Origin: Crambe crambe
Lineage: Eukaryota; Porifera; Demospongiae; Poecilosclerida; Crambeidae
Assembly: GCA_963924555.1 (NCBI GenBank)
Contig: OZ004587.1
Location: 1,550,001-1,614,000 of the forward strand
Direction: 5' to 3'
Length of the DNA: 64,000 nt
The notes beneath the pieces are model-generated. The model worked only from the letters and a program-made list of their open reading frames with translations. It was not told the DNA's origin and ran no database searches. A program made the translations under genes and the position numbers. Shown here piece by piece: positions 34,924 through 45,634 of the stretch (within the stretch, counting starts at the first letter, position 1; each line of letters begins with the position of its first letter).

Positions 34924-35984
34924 TGCTTCTTTTCATTTTATAATCAGCTGCTTGCAACTTTGGAACTGTTTCCTTACAATTCTAGTGCTCTGCAGCTATT
35001 TGTACAAAAAAATGTGTTCAGTGTCAACCATATTCACTCTTTCATAAGTGTTTCTTTCTCTGACTACGTAGCACTATCAGTTTGGAACTACTCCACTGAT
35101 CTCAACCAGTGCCACCTCCAGCTGCACACCCCCTCCCAAAAGGTAAGCAACTAACTAGCTATACATAACACATATCACGATCTTACAATTACATCATCCA
35201 GTGCCACCTCCCTTTGCACACCCCCTCCCAGAAGGTAAGTAACTATTTCATTACTCATACAATTACATCATCCAGTGCCACCCCCAGCTGCGCACCCCAC
35301 CTCCCATTGCACACCCCCTCCCAGAAGGTAAGTAACTAAAGATAACAATTTCATTACTCATACAATTACATCATCCAGTGCCACCTCCAGCTGTGCGCCC
35401 CCTCCCAGAAGGTAAAGAATTATACATAGATAACATATTTCATTACTCTTATATCCAGTGCCACCTCCAGCTGCGCACACCCTCCCAGAAGGTAAGCAAC
35501 TATAGATAACACATTTCATTACTCTTACAATTACGTCATCCAGTACCACCTACTGCACGCCCCCTCGGCCTCCCAGAAGGTAAGCAACTATAAATAAAAC
35601 ATTTCATGATCTTACGATTACATCATCCAGTGCCACCTCCAGCTGCGCACCCCCTCCCAGAAGGTAAGCAACTAACTATAGATAGCATCTTACAATTACT
35701 TCATCCAGTGCCACTTCCAACTGCACACCCTCACCCAGGGTGGAGGGCTAGGGCCAGGGCCAGGCGCAGAGGGAGGGGTGTTCGATTCTGCCCGTTCCCA
35801 TGTGAGTACATACTTAACCATTTTCCACCAACACATTATATAACATGTATCACCATAATCTTTAATTCCAGACCCTAATATGTATCGAGGAAACTGTAAG
35901 TAATATAAAACATTACAAAATCACTTAGCTATATATAGCTACTTGTCTTTTCCAGTGCATTTCCACTATCATCAAAAATAAAAA
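34924..35984 (+). CDS. Micro-exon gene in E1L encoding a proline-rich 11-residue repeat
   Basis: Ten exons with GT-AG junctions: 34924-35142, 35202-35234, 35276-35327, 35379-35411, 35459-35491, 35544-35579, 35631-35663, 35709-35801, 35872-35895, 35956-35984. Introns are 41-70 bp, most beginning GTAAGYAACTA and ending CATCCAG. Exons 4 to 9 have symmetric 1-1 phase. Spliced, one frame stays open throughout: exon 1 ends NQCHLQLHTPSQK, exon 2 gives CHLPLHTPSQK, exons 4, 5 and 7 give VPPPAVRPLPE, VPPPAAHTLPE and VPPPAAHPLPE. Exon 8 adds an Arg-rich stretch (ARARARRRGRG), exon 9 YPNMYRGN, exon 10 LHFHYHQK and TAA at 35979-35981. A leader exon ending at 34879 (donor GTATGT) is likely. No in-frame ATG was found in exon 1 and a stop lies two codons before the leader donor, so translation is unproven. 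Confidence 0.6.
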
Positions 35985-36229
35985 GTAAGTCACGCACTCA
36001 AACACTATAAAACATTTCATTTGTATCTAGCTAAATACTTGCAGAAATTCTCTAACTCAAGGCAAGCATAAAGCTGCTATAGCTTGGCTTCATTTAACCC
36101 TATTGCTTTATAGATATATATCTCGCGATCATCACGTACACAAACAGCAGATCTCTATACTAAGCTTCTGCACAAAATCCTGCTACATCAAATGTGCATG
36201 CGCATCACAAATTGCTACTCTCATTTGCT

Positions 36230-36535
36230 CATTCCCCATATCCTTCCTCGTGCAAGACAACCAAACCTCAACACTCATTTGCACTCCACATGCTCATCCC
36301 TCATACCCTCCTCCCTCATATGCAAGACAACAAAACCTCAACAACTATTATTGATTCATTTCCTTCTGCTCCTCCACTCTAATGTTTTCACTCCTCAGTA
36401 CTGTATTCACTACAGATACTCCTCCTTCATGTCAGTCATACTCTCCTCCCTCAAGACAACAAAACATTCTTCACTCCTATGCTTGCAAACAATAAACCCT
36501 CAGCACACATGCATGAGAGGGTACTCTCAATAAAA
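36230..36535 (+). repeat. Diverged tandem repeat and polyA signals in E1L
   Basis: The motif CAAGACAACAAAACCTCAAC, preceded by CCTCCCTCATATG-type words, recurs about four times. AATAAA occurs at about 36491 and 36529 downstream of the micro-exon gene and could serve as its polyadenylation signal. Confidence 0.5.
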
Positions 36536-36967
36536 AAAACTGCCCAACCACTCCTTATTGCACATGCCCCCACATACATTAATTGAAAAAAAAAAACAAA
36601 AAAAAAACAAAAAAACCAATAGCTAATTAGCTAAGTGTCCAGCCATTCATTTCTTCCAGGTTCTTCACTACTGCACCTTCTCGTTCTGAAACCTCCTCAT
36701 CAGTCAATCATCCCTGAGGAATATAACATTCAAAATTAATCATTCAGCTTTTCTTAGCAAGGGAATGCATATAATTAGCTATTTGCAAACCATAGGTGCA
36801 GGGCATGAAGGAATAACTACTTCTTATGAATATGAATAATACACAAATAATGTTAATAATCTTCCATATCCAGTGCTATGTACTTACCAAATTAAGAACA
36901 TTTCAGAAAATTAAATTTTTAAATATTATCAATTTATAATAGCTAATTACAAAGAAAAAGAATGGAA

Positions 36968-37490
36968 ACAAGTAAGTGCAAAAAATTTCTTCTAAATAAA
37001 AAGTGAAGTAGGGATAGCCATAAAATTTAGCTGCATTCCTATCACTCCTACCCCTCCTAATTTCAATATCCATGCCCATATATATACCCAACTTACGTAA
37101 ATCCCTACTCTTCACTCCCCCTTCAGCAATAAGTGAGTCGAGTAATCCCTTACCCATACCCATCACCAAACTCAAGAATCACAGCAATCATATTATTACA
37201 AAACTACTACTCCTACTTCACTCCTAAGGAGGCCTAGGAGTGAAGTAGGAGTAGTAGTTTTGTAATAATATGATTGCTGTGATTCTTGAGTTTGGTGATG
37301 GGTATGGGTAAGGGATTACTAGACTCACTTATTGCTGAAGGGGGAGTGAAGAGTAGGGATTTACGTAAGTTGGGTATATGTATGGGCATGGATATTGAAA
37401 TTAGGAGGGGTAGGAGTGATAGGAATGCAGCTAAATTTTATGGCTATCCCTATTTCACTTTTTATTTAGAAGAAATTTTTTGCACTTGTA
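36968..37490. repeat. Foldback C of E1L, about 255-bp arms
   Basis: A near-perfect palindrome centred near 37232 (CCTAAGGAGGCCTAGG). Each arm reads outward to AAGTGCAAAAAATTTCTTC. The arms contain the same open frame in inverse (MSLVMGMGKGLL), a by-product of the palindrome. Confidence 0.9.
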
Positions 37491-37507
37491 ATAATAATAA
37501 TAATGTA

Positions 37508-37708
37508 TAAGATCGACGTACCGACTTACTGGCTATAGTCATCAAAATTCTGCTTTGGCCATCTGTTAGAGCGGCACCTAGAGGCTGATCTTTTGCTATT
37601 AGTTTTGACTAAGGCTCTACTTCACTATTCTATAGCACTCGGAACACTGCTAATCTTTCTACGCCATTTTGAAGGGGGCGGGGCTTATGGGCGGAGCCAC
37701 GTAAGCTT
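37508..37708 (+). promoter_or_regulatory. Promoter-like tail 2 of E1L (GC boxes and YY1-like site)
   Basis: The conserved block (GAGGCTGATCTTTTGCTATT) ends with ACGCCATTTTGAAG, then GGGGGCGGGGCTTATGGGCG and GAGCCACG. Two GC boxes and an inverse YY1-like core lie in a tight cluster. The copies in E2, E3 and E1R have the same arrangement. Confidence 0.55.
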
Positions 37709-38513
37709 AAGTTTAGCTATAGCCAAGGTCTTCATTCATTATCTGATGATGTTCCAGTCACTCCTTGCTGAATTACAGTCCTATAGTAGCATTATAGCCA
37801 GTACTTGGCTGTAGTGTAGTCAGCTCGCTTCACCATGCCGTGTACATGTCATTTACATTGCTGTTGCTGTAAAGTTTTATATCAACAAAACTTAAATAGC
37901 TAAGCAAATTCTTCAACCAGAGACACTGTATGTACCTACAAAAGAGGTTTATGTACAGCTGGCTTTGTATAGTACTGTACTGTAGCCTCCCTCATTCAAC
38001 TTCAAGCACTAAGAAAAAGGATAGAAACAAGTGAGCGTAAAAAATTTCTTCAAATAAAAAGGTTAAGTAGGGATAGCCTAAAATCTAGCTGGGCTATCTA
38101 TAATGTGCTGCAGCCTCGTATGAAAAAAATCTTCGCGATATCACCTCATAAAAGGGGTGGGGCAATTAATAGCAGTTCTCCTCATATAACACCTGCACAG
38201 GATGTGGCCATTTGATGGCATCCACTATTATGATCACTACACCAAATGCATAAACTCCCCATACTCCTCCCTCAAGCAAGACATACGTACCATCTCAATA
38301 ATTATTTCAGTGATCACATATGTAACAATTAGCTAATGCTGTTCACTTTTTAAAATGTTCACTCCTTTCAGTACTCCATTACACTGCAGATGATCATCCT
38401 TCAAACTCTCCTCCCTGAACAGAATGAAATACTGATCATTAAATAAATTTAGTTCAATCAAGGAAGCCTTTAGTGTCTATCAATTTTCATAATCACAAAG
38501 AAAAAGAATGCAA

Positions 38514-38961
38514 ACAAGTGAATGCAAAAAATTTCTTCGAAATAAAAATGTGAAGTAGGGATGCTATTATAACTGCAGCTTCATTATGAAAACCAAGTAC
38601 TGCAGCATCGAAGCAGTATGGCCCAAAAATCTAGCTGGAATATGTATTATAACTGCATGCAAGAGAGTTAACTTAGTGAAGTGACCCTTACCCATCATCA
38701 AGTACAAGATACTGTTCCTACTTCACTCCCATGATCAAGGGCCAAGGGAGTGAAGTAGGAATAGTATCTCGTACTTGATGATGGGTAAGGGTCACTTCAC
38801 TAAGTTCACTCTCTTGCATGCAGTTATAATACATATTCCAGCTAGATTTTTGGGCCATACTGCTTCGATGCTGCAGTACTTGGTTTTCATAATGAAGCTG
38901 CAGTTATAATAGCATCCCTACTTCACATTTTTATTTCGAAGAAATTTTTTGCATTCACTTG
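38514..38961. repeat. Foldback A of E1L, about 220-bp arms
   Basis: A palindrome centred near 38737 with CAAGTGAATGC at the left and GCATTCACTTG at the right; the right end is the element end. The arms are almost perfect inverses. Confidence 0.9.
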
Positions 38962-41639
38962 TAAGCATAGAAGTATGCAAAGAGCTTCGTGTGCCTCTAG
39001 TGATACTTCTACTGAGGAAAATATTCTACAAGCATGGGCATTTGCAGAGCTGGTATCTTACATTGAATGTAATGTGGATGATGGTACCTATGTTTTTAAG
39101 TTATCTGAGTTATATGTACTTTATGAGAACCGTTTACAAGATTTGGATATTAAAAAAGCTGTTAATAGAACAAGACTAAAAGCACAATTACTGGGCCACT
39201 TTTTTGGTGAATGTCAGGAAGAATCAAGTGGAAGAAATGTATTACTTGTATTTAAAGAGGGTTTAAAGAAGCTACTTAAAGATTGCTTGGATACCCCTGA
39301 CTTTGAGTCAGAAGCACTTTTGATATCTAAGGTAGCTAAGATTATAAGACAAGAAATATTTCAGTGGAAACAGTTTCATTTTAGTGGCCAATTTCCACCT
39401 AATTGTCAAAGTCACTCAATACCAACACTTCTTCAATCTCTCATTTCAATGTTAATCAATGGGCCAAATGTAAAGAATCAAAATTCTACTGAATCCCAAG
39501 CCTGCCTAACAATTTCTCAACTCCTTTTATTCCATGCTAAGAAGTTTTCAGATGCAGTTAGAACCAGGCACTGTAAGGATCGAGAACCTCCCCTTCCCAT
39601 TTATTTGGGACTCCAAATTCATACTCTTACTAGAAGCAGAAAACTTGTTAATTCACTGTATAAACTTGGGGTTAGTATCAGTTATAACCATGTAAATGAG
39701 TTGGAGAAATTACTTGCTAATGCTGTTTGTAAGCATTTTGAAGTTGAAGGTGTAGTTTGTCCAACAAACTTACGTACAGGGCTTTTCACTGTGGGAGCTC
39801 TTGATAACATAGATCACAACCCTTCCTCTACAACAGCACAAGGCTCCTTCCATGGTACGGGAATTACTAACTATGGCATAGATAGGGAACCACTACAGCT
39901 CAACTCTGAAACTTCTAGTTCTGGCAAATGCTCACTTCCACAGCATTATACCAGTGTACCCGCTCTTACCTGTCAAGTCAATACAATTACTGTTCCTGAA
40001 TCTGCTCCTGTTAACAATATCCAGGGATATCTTGATGCAGCTAAAGAAGAAGAGATGAAGTGGATTGACCATGGAATGAAGCTGCTAGAAAAAAATGCGC
40101 TTGACAAGAAAGAATATATTTCATGGGCTGCTTTTCATGCATCCTTGCAACAAAACCCTACCAATCCTTCTGCTCCTTCTGCCACTATTCTATGAAAAGG
40201 CCGCAACCTTGTCAATGATAAAGTATGGAATGAATGCACTCAAAGATATTACTGATTATCTTAATCCTGGTCAAGTTCCTGTCGTTGCCTTCGATCAGCC
40301 TTTATTTGCTCTTGCAAAATACGTACAGTGACAGTGGCCTATAACACATGGCGAAGGAAAGTTTGTGATAATATTTGGTGGTCTCCATATCGAAATGGCT
40401 CTGTGGAATGTAATTGGGGATTTTCTGGAAGATGCAGGTTGGACAGTGGCCTTAACTGATGCTGGAATTGCTTCATCTGGGACGGCAGACTCATTTTTGA
40501 AGGCTACTCATCTCACCAGAACTAGACACGCTCATCAAGTCATGATGCTAGCGCTTGCTAAGCTCCAACGTGAAGCTTGGCAAGCATTTGCCTCTTCCAA
40601 TTCAGAAGACATTTCCTTTGAGATATGGCGACAGAATATGAGAGCAAGGAGCCCAACCTTTCTTTACTGGGACCTCATATTCGAGTTTGAGATGATGACT
40701 CTCATATTCATTCGTGCACATCGTATCAATGATTTCAATCATTGGAGAACCTCGTGCCATGGTTTTTTGTATTGGATCATACCAATTATGCTCGGTGGAT
40801 ACCCATTCATATTAAGGATATGCAATCTCTTCCTGATAGTATTGCCGATGAATTTAGGAAATGTTGGGTACTTCAAAAGACCCAACACGTATTCTCTTGT
40901 ATGCCTCTTGATCAAGGTCATGAACAGAATAATGAGTTGGTGAAAGGTTCTGGTGGAGTTGTGGGGATAACTGAAAATCCTACTCGATGATTGTCCTGAG
41001 TTATTAGTTCTGGATACTCGCAACTGCATAAGTGAAGCTGTTATAGAAACAGTGCGGAGTATCAAAGACCTTGGTGTGTCCCAGTATGAAGAGTTTGTGA
41101 AAGATGTCATTATCACCAGGGAAGTATCCATTCATCAACCCATCAAAAAACATTTTTTACCACTGTTTAAAGACCCTTACCACGAAAGCGTACTAAAGGT
41201 AAGCAGGAGATTGCCAGTCTCAAAAGTGATTGCAATCTTTTCAGTCACTCATACATTGCCAGCAAGTTTCGTGATGGTGATTTGGAAGACTTCTTTGCTC
41301 ACGAGAATCAGCCTTGGCCTCCGTCTCTTTCCGATCATGGAAAATTGAGGCTACCAACCAAAAAATCTGATCTGCTTAGTTTACTGGATACAGATCCCAC
41401 TCCTCAAGAACCTCCCTCTTACTTTCATGCAAAGATAGTAGATGGCCCTGCTATAGTACATATTCTTCCTTGTAAGCTGATATCAACATTCAAAGATTAC
41501 TTTGTTCCTCCTCTCAGAGCACCCATCTGTGAAAGTGATGGAGGGCAAGGCTGGTTTTCATGTTGAAAGAACTGATCAAGGTCACCATCACGAACTTGAG
41601 AGGCAATGTATAGCCTGGAAAAGAGAGAGCAGTTGTTCT

Positions 41640-43268
41640 TCAAACTTGAAATCTGCTGCTGTTTGCTTGATTGTTGTGACTTGCAGCGATACCGCTATCA
41701 AGGGTCCAATTGCATGCCTGCCCGAGTCCTATACCAGCATCCCTCCTGCTACTCTCATCAAACAAGATCCACCTGTACCACAGCTAACAGGCCCAAACAA
41801 AGCTGACTGTCAGATCATACCACAGGCAGTGGAAGAGGAATATAGGTTGGTTTTAACTTGGTTCACTTTTTGATGAATAAAATTTATTAGCTTTGTATTG
41901 CAGATGGCTGGAGCATTTGAAACAGGTTCTCGACATAGACATGGACATCTTGTCTGAGGATCAGATGATCTCATGGGCTGCTTATCATGCCAGTCAGCAA
42001 GTAGCACCGCCTGATGACAGTGAAGTGGCTCTCATTTCCATGTTACCCCTCTTCCATGACCAAGCTAAGTCAGTAGCCATGATCCGTCACTCCATGAACA
42101 TTGTGAAGACAGCAGTTGAAATCCTGGTCAGGTGCCAGTTCTTGCATGCGATCAGCCACTGTATTCGCTTGCAAAGCAGATTCAGTGGACTTGGCCCGAT
42201 AGTCATGGTGAAAAACAATTTGTGATCATGTTTGGTGGACTACATATTGAGATGGCAACTCTCAAGGTACTTGGAAATCTTTTGGAAGACAGTGGGTGGA
42301 CAGGAGCACTCACTCAGGCTTGTGTTGCTGGACCTGGGACAGCAGATTCATTCTTGAAAGCAGTGCACGTGACACGTACCAGACGGGCCCATCAAGTCAC
42401 AGCCAGTAGTCTTTATCTACTCCTGCAGAAGGCATATGCTAAGTACAGAGAAGAAGCTGAAGGTGAAGTGATGTCAATGGAAGAGTGGCGCACAGATAGG
42501 GCTGCTGCATGTCCCCATTTCAAATTCTGGAGCATTATTCTGCTGCTGGAACTGACTTTGATGATCTATGTGAGAGCCATACGAAAGGGGAACTTTGAAC
42601 TCTACATAGAGTCCTTGACAAAGATTGTTCCATGGTTCTTTGCTTTAGACCATACCCATTACTCCAGATGGGTGCCAGTTCACTTGCGTGATATGGTTTC
42701 ACTGAAGGAGTGTCATCCCAGTGTCTATGAAGAGTTTGTGAAGGGGAATTTCACTGTGAAGAAGTCAAAGCATGCATTTTCTGCGATTGCAATTGACCAT
42801 GCACATGAGCAGAACAATGCGTCAGTGAAAGGAGATGGTGGAGCTGTAGGCCTGACTGAAAATCCGTCTGCTCTACGACGTTGGATGGTGTCTGGTCCTG
42901 AGATGGCTCGTTTGATTGGAGAGTTTGAGAGTTCTATCATGGAGAAGCAGGACAGAGATTGCCGTCACCACGAGCAGAAAAGGCACACTCAAATAGCTTT
43001 TGCACGAGATGTGAAAGCACTGAGCACAACAATGGAAGGTATGGGGAACCCATTCACCGAGGAAAGCAGTGATCTTCTTGTGTTGGACAGCAGGAATATT
43101 GTAGATACAGCAGTGGCAGACACAGTAGAGCAGATTGAGCAACTAGGGCTTAAATTGTATGAGGCATATGTGGATGAGAGACTGGTGAATCAGAGAATAC
43201 CAATATATGATACGATCAAACGTAACAACCTGCATTTGTTCAGTCGGCCTCCAGTCAAGGAAAAATAA
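41640..43268 (+). pseudogene. Copy 2, C-terminal half of the HEQNN-type protein
   Basis: Reads LPESYTSIPPATLIKQDPP and then, across an intron at 41846-41903 (GTTGGT..TTGCAG), EEEYR|WLEHLKQV. Conserved motifs follow: MISWAAYHASQQ, VPVLACDQPLYSLAKQ, FGGLHIEMATLKVLGNLL, GTADSFLKAVHVTRTRRAHQ, LDHTHYSRWVPVHLRDM, DHAHEQNNASVKGDGGAVG. It stops at NLHLFSRPPVKEK, exactly where it meets the oppositely oriented N-terminal half; the copy 1 protein goes on (FRDGDLEDFFAHEN). A one-base shift near 42120 breaks the frame. The lower density of lesions suggests it is younger than copy 1. Confidence 0.75.
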
Positions 43269-44859
43269 CCTGGTGAACTCCACTGTTGTCTTTGTTTGGA
43301 TGCTGAAACAAAGACTGTGCAGTTCCATGGAATGCATCATGAGCAGAAGTGGAGCTAGGATTGTGATCTATGTTGTCAATAGCAGCAGTTGTGAAGAGGC
43401 CACATTTAAGCTCAGGAGGACAAACACCATTTATAACATGGTAGTGATGACATATCTTGTTGCCTAGCTCAGTTGAAATCTCTAACACACGGTTGTATGA
43501 GATACTCAAACCCAGCTGGTACATAGTATCCACTAGTTCACGCTTGCGAGTCTTGGTGTGAAGCATCACACCTACATAGATGGGCAAGGGTGTTTCTCTT
43601 TCCTGGCTATGTTTGACCGTACTTGAAACATGATCCTTCCGGGATCGCACCAAACTGTTGTGCATCAGCAACTGTGAAATAGTCAGAACTGGCTGGGACA
43701 ATGTGGTTGAACTTGACTGTACTTCAATATTTGGTCCACACAAAACCATAGCTACTAAAGACAAGAGAGAAGTTGGGATGGACTTTTCCTGGCATTTCAT
43801 TTCAAACGAACCATTAAATTGGTTTTTCAACTTGAACATGTCTCTTCTAACAATCTTAGCTGCCCTGGCAAGATGAAAGGCATCATTGTCAGCATCATGC
43901 TCACAAGCCTTCCTCAGTGCAGATCCAATATCTCTGTTAGAAATGAGGACTACTTCTCGTCCTTGCTTGTGAGCTTCCATGTCAGGAAAATATCCCAGTA
44001 GTCTATCTTTGAGCTTGGTGGAGTGAATGCGTCCAGATACATCAGTTCCAAGCTGTTTCAACCTTGTGCTATAGAGATTCACCAGATCTTTGAGTTTAAA
44101 GACAGGTGCAATGAGATCATCCATGCATGTATCTTCAATGTATGTCACTAGTTCAGCAAATGCTATACCATGGTTCACATTGTCAACATCTAAATCATGA
44201 CATTCTTTTATTTCAGAATCCCTTGCTCTGTTGTACAATGATACCAGACACTGTACATGATACTTGGCATCTTGTGCAATCAGGTCACCTGAGCTCAGTT
44301 TTGCAAGCAGCTGTTCATCCTGCAGTTTGATGGCATATTGTCTCACCTTGACGTCTACTCCAAAAGTTGATGCTTTGCATAAGGACTTTCCAGCAGGTGC
44401 AGGCTTACCACAAAAGAAACATGTATCAATGGATGTACGCAAATCTTCTGAACACCTACGACTAAATCTCATATTGGCTTCCGTATCACCTTCATCATCA
44501 TCTACCAGTCTCTTTCTCTTCTCTGCTCGTCGTAGCTGGGTTTTATTATACCGAAGTCTACACGAATCATGCCACCTGGCCTTGTGCTTCTTTAGTGTAG
44601 CCTCAACCCCCTCACCATCATCAAGCCGTGACAAATTCAATGTCTTTGGCAAGCAACCTATGGCACTAAAACCCATGAGAAAATCTGCAATTGTTGAGTA
44701 GCCTGCCCCCTGTGTGCCACGACGGGACTCAGCTGGACATTGAAGAACCTCTGTTGAATCTTCCTGGCACAGAAAGCACTTGCTCCAGTCAGTTACCACA
44801 ACTTGTGCTGATGCCTGAGGGTACCTAAGAGGGTCCACCACCTTGTAGATCTTTGCCAT
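43255..44859 (-). pseudogene. Copy 2, N-terminal half, opposite strand
   Basis: One open frame of about 534 codons from MAKIYKVVDPLRY (ATG at 44859). It has a cysteine-rich start (DWSKCFLCQ..LQCP), a second cluster (CFFCGKPAPAGKSLC), GIAFAELVTYIED, QERETPLPIYVGVMLHTKTR, AAIDNIDHNPSSTSAHDAFH, and ends SGVHQVIFP. It aligns by eye with copy 1 over its whole length. Its end overlaps the end of the plus-strand C-terminal half by 14 bp, so the two halves are convergent rather than head-to-tail. The N-terminal cysteines suggest metal or nucleic-acid binding. It may still be expressed as a truncated protein. Confidence 0.75.
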
Positions 44860-44865
44860 TACCAC

Positions 44866-45634
44866 TCTATGAGAAGGTAGATATAGAGTAGCTTTTTGGG
44901 TATGCTTATATACAAGTATTTTATATACTTACCATCAAAGGGGCCTTTCTCTTGCTATCTTGCTATAGCTATTCCAGCTGGTACCATGTGGCAGAATCAC
45001 ATGACTGAAGTGTCAATTTTGTACTTCATGTAGGTGAAAATAGGTCTAGGCCACAAGATTGTACATATGTGCTGTCATGGAGTCTGTTTTAAAATGGTCA
45101 CCCAATCACTGGCGGCCATTTTGAAAATTGCGCTGCCATTTTTATTGTGGGTCAAATTAGCAATGTCCCTATAGCCAATAATGTTTTAAAAGGTATACTC
45201 AGACTGTGCACAAAGTTTCATGCTTTTATCATAAAAGGCACAATTCATCTAAATATTGCACATATTTCCTGTACTATGCGTCCATATTGCACTGATAAAC
45301 TTGACTCTGAAGTTTAGTAATCAGTTTATTTTTACATTATACCTATATACATTATAATAGGTGGAAAGATCTTGAGTGTAGGTAAACAAATGTATCCAAA
45401 GACTTCCTTCAGTTTGGTTGAAGGTATGTACTTTTATTTCATTGTGACCGAATTTGACAATTTTACACAGATAATAAATTTGAGATTCAGTCACAATAGC
45501 TAATTATTAATTTGGTGTGCACAATTCCAATCTATTGTCCATTTATTTCGAAGCAAATTACAACTATTGCTATGCATGGTTTGGCCACATACATACCAAT
45601 GGAGTACTCATGAATTTTCATTGCATACATGCAG
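44866..45634. other. Spacer between the N-half copy and the BEN-domain gene
   Basis: No coding signal. It contains GGCGGCCATTTTGAAAATTG (about 45112-45131), a YY1-like core, which could belong to a promoter for either flanking gene; that role is a guess. Confidence 0.4.

Larger units (their letters stand above)
34318..38961 (-). mobile_element. Element E1L, 4.64-kb A^T-inserting modular element
   Basis: Inserted in a coding exon between A (34317) and T (38962) without target duplication. Deleting it gives AGG AAT AAG CAT, so the host frame is exactly restored. On the plus strand the order is terminal unit H, promoter-like tail, micro-exon gene, foldback C, second tail, body, half foldback, body, foldback A, which ends CATTCACTTG. 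It is almost identical to E1R in inverse: paired positions sum to 91,791 at every point checked from 35,143 to 38,961, so there is no net indel there. Small differences occur only in the outer few hundred bases. Confidence 0.85.
33782..41566 (+). pseudogene. Copy 1 of a multi-copy transposon-type protein, split by E1L
   Basis: Starts MDWSKCTIYGKAG (ATG at 33782; an upstream open frame reaches 33743), runs to SSYRN, is interrupted by E1L at 34318, and resumes at 38962 with KHRSMQRASCASS. It continues through ILQAWAFAELV, GALDNIDHNPSSTTAQGSFH, FGGLHIEMA, GTADSFLKATHLTRTR, LDHTNYARWIPIHIKDM, GHEQNNELVKG, SKFRDGDLEDFFAHENQ and PSYFHAKIVDGPAIV. The HEQNN/GGLHIEMA protein type is, from memory, very abundant in cnidarian and sponge genomes and probably transposon-borne; its enzymology is unknown to me. 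Frameshifts at about 40190, 40740, 40985 and 41180 and a stop at about 40330 make it non-functional. An intron of copy 2 is absent here. Confidence 0.75.

Noticed and set aside
37286-37510. A conserved small protein starting MSLVMGMGKG, seen four times
   Set aside because: It is encoded by both arms of foldback C in both E1 copies. Identity follows from the palindrome, not from selection.
43658-44701. Plus-strand ORFs inside the copy 2 N-half
   Set aside because: They are reverse-strand shadows of the clearly coding minus-strand frame.
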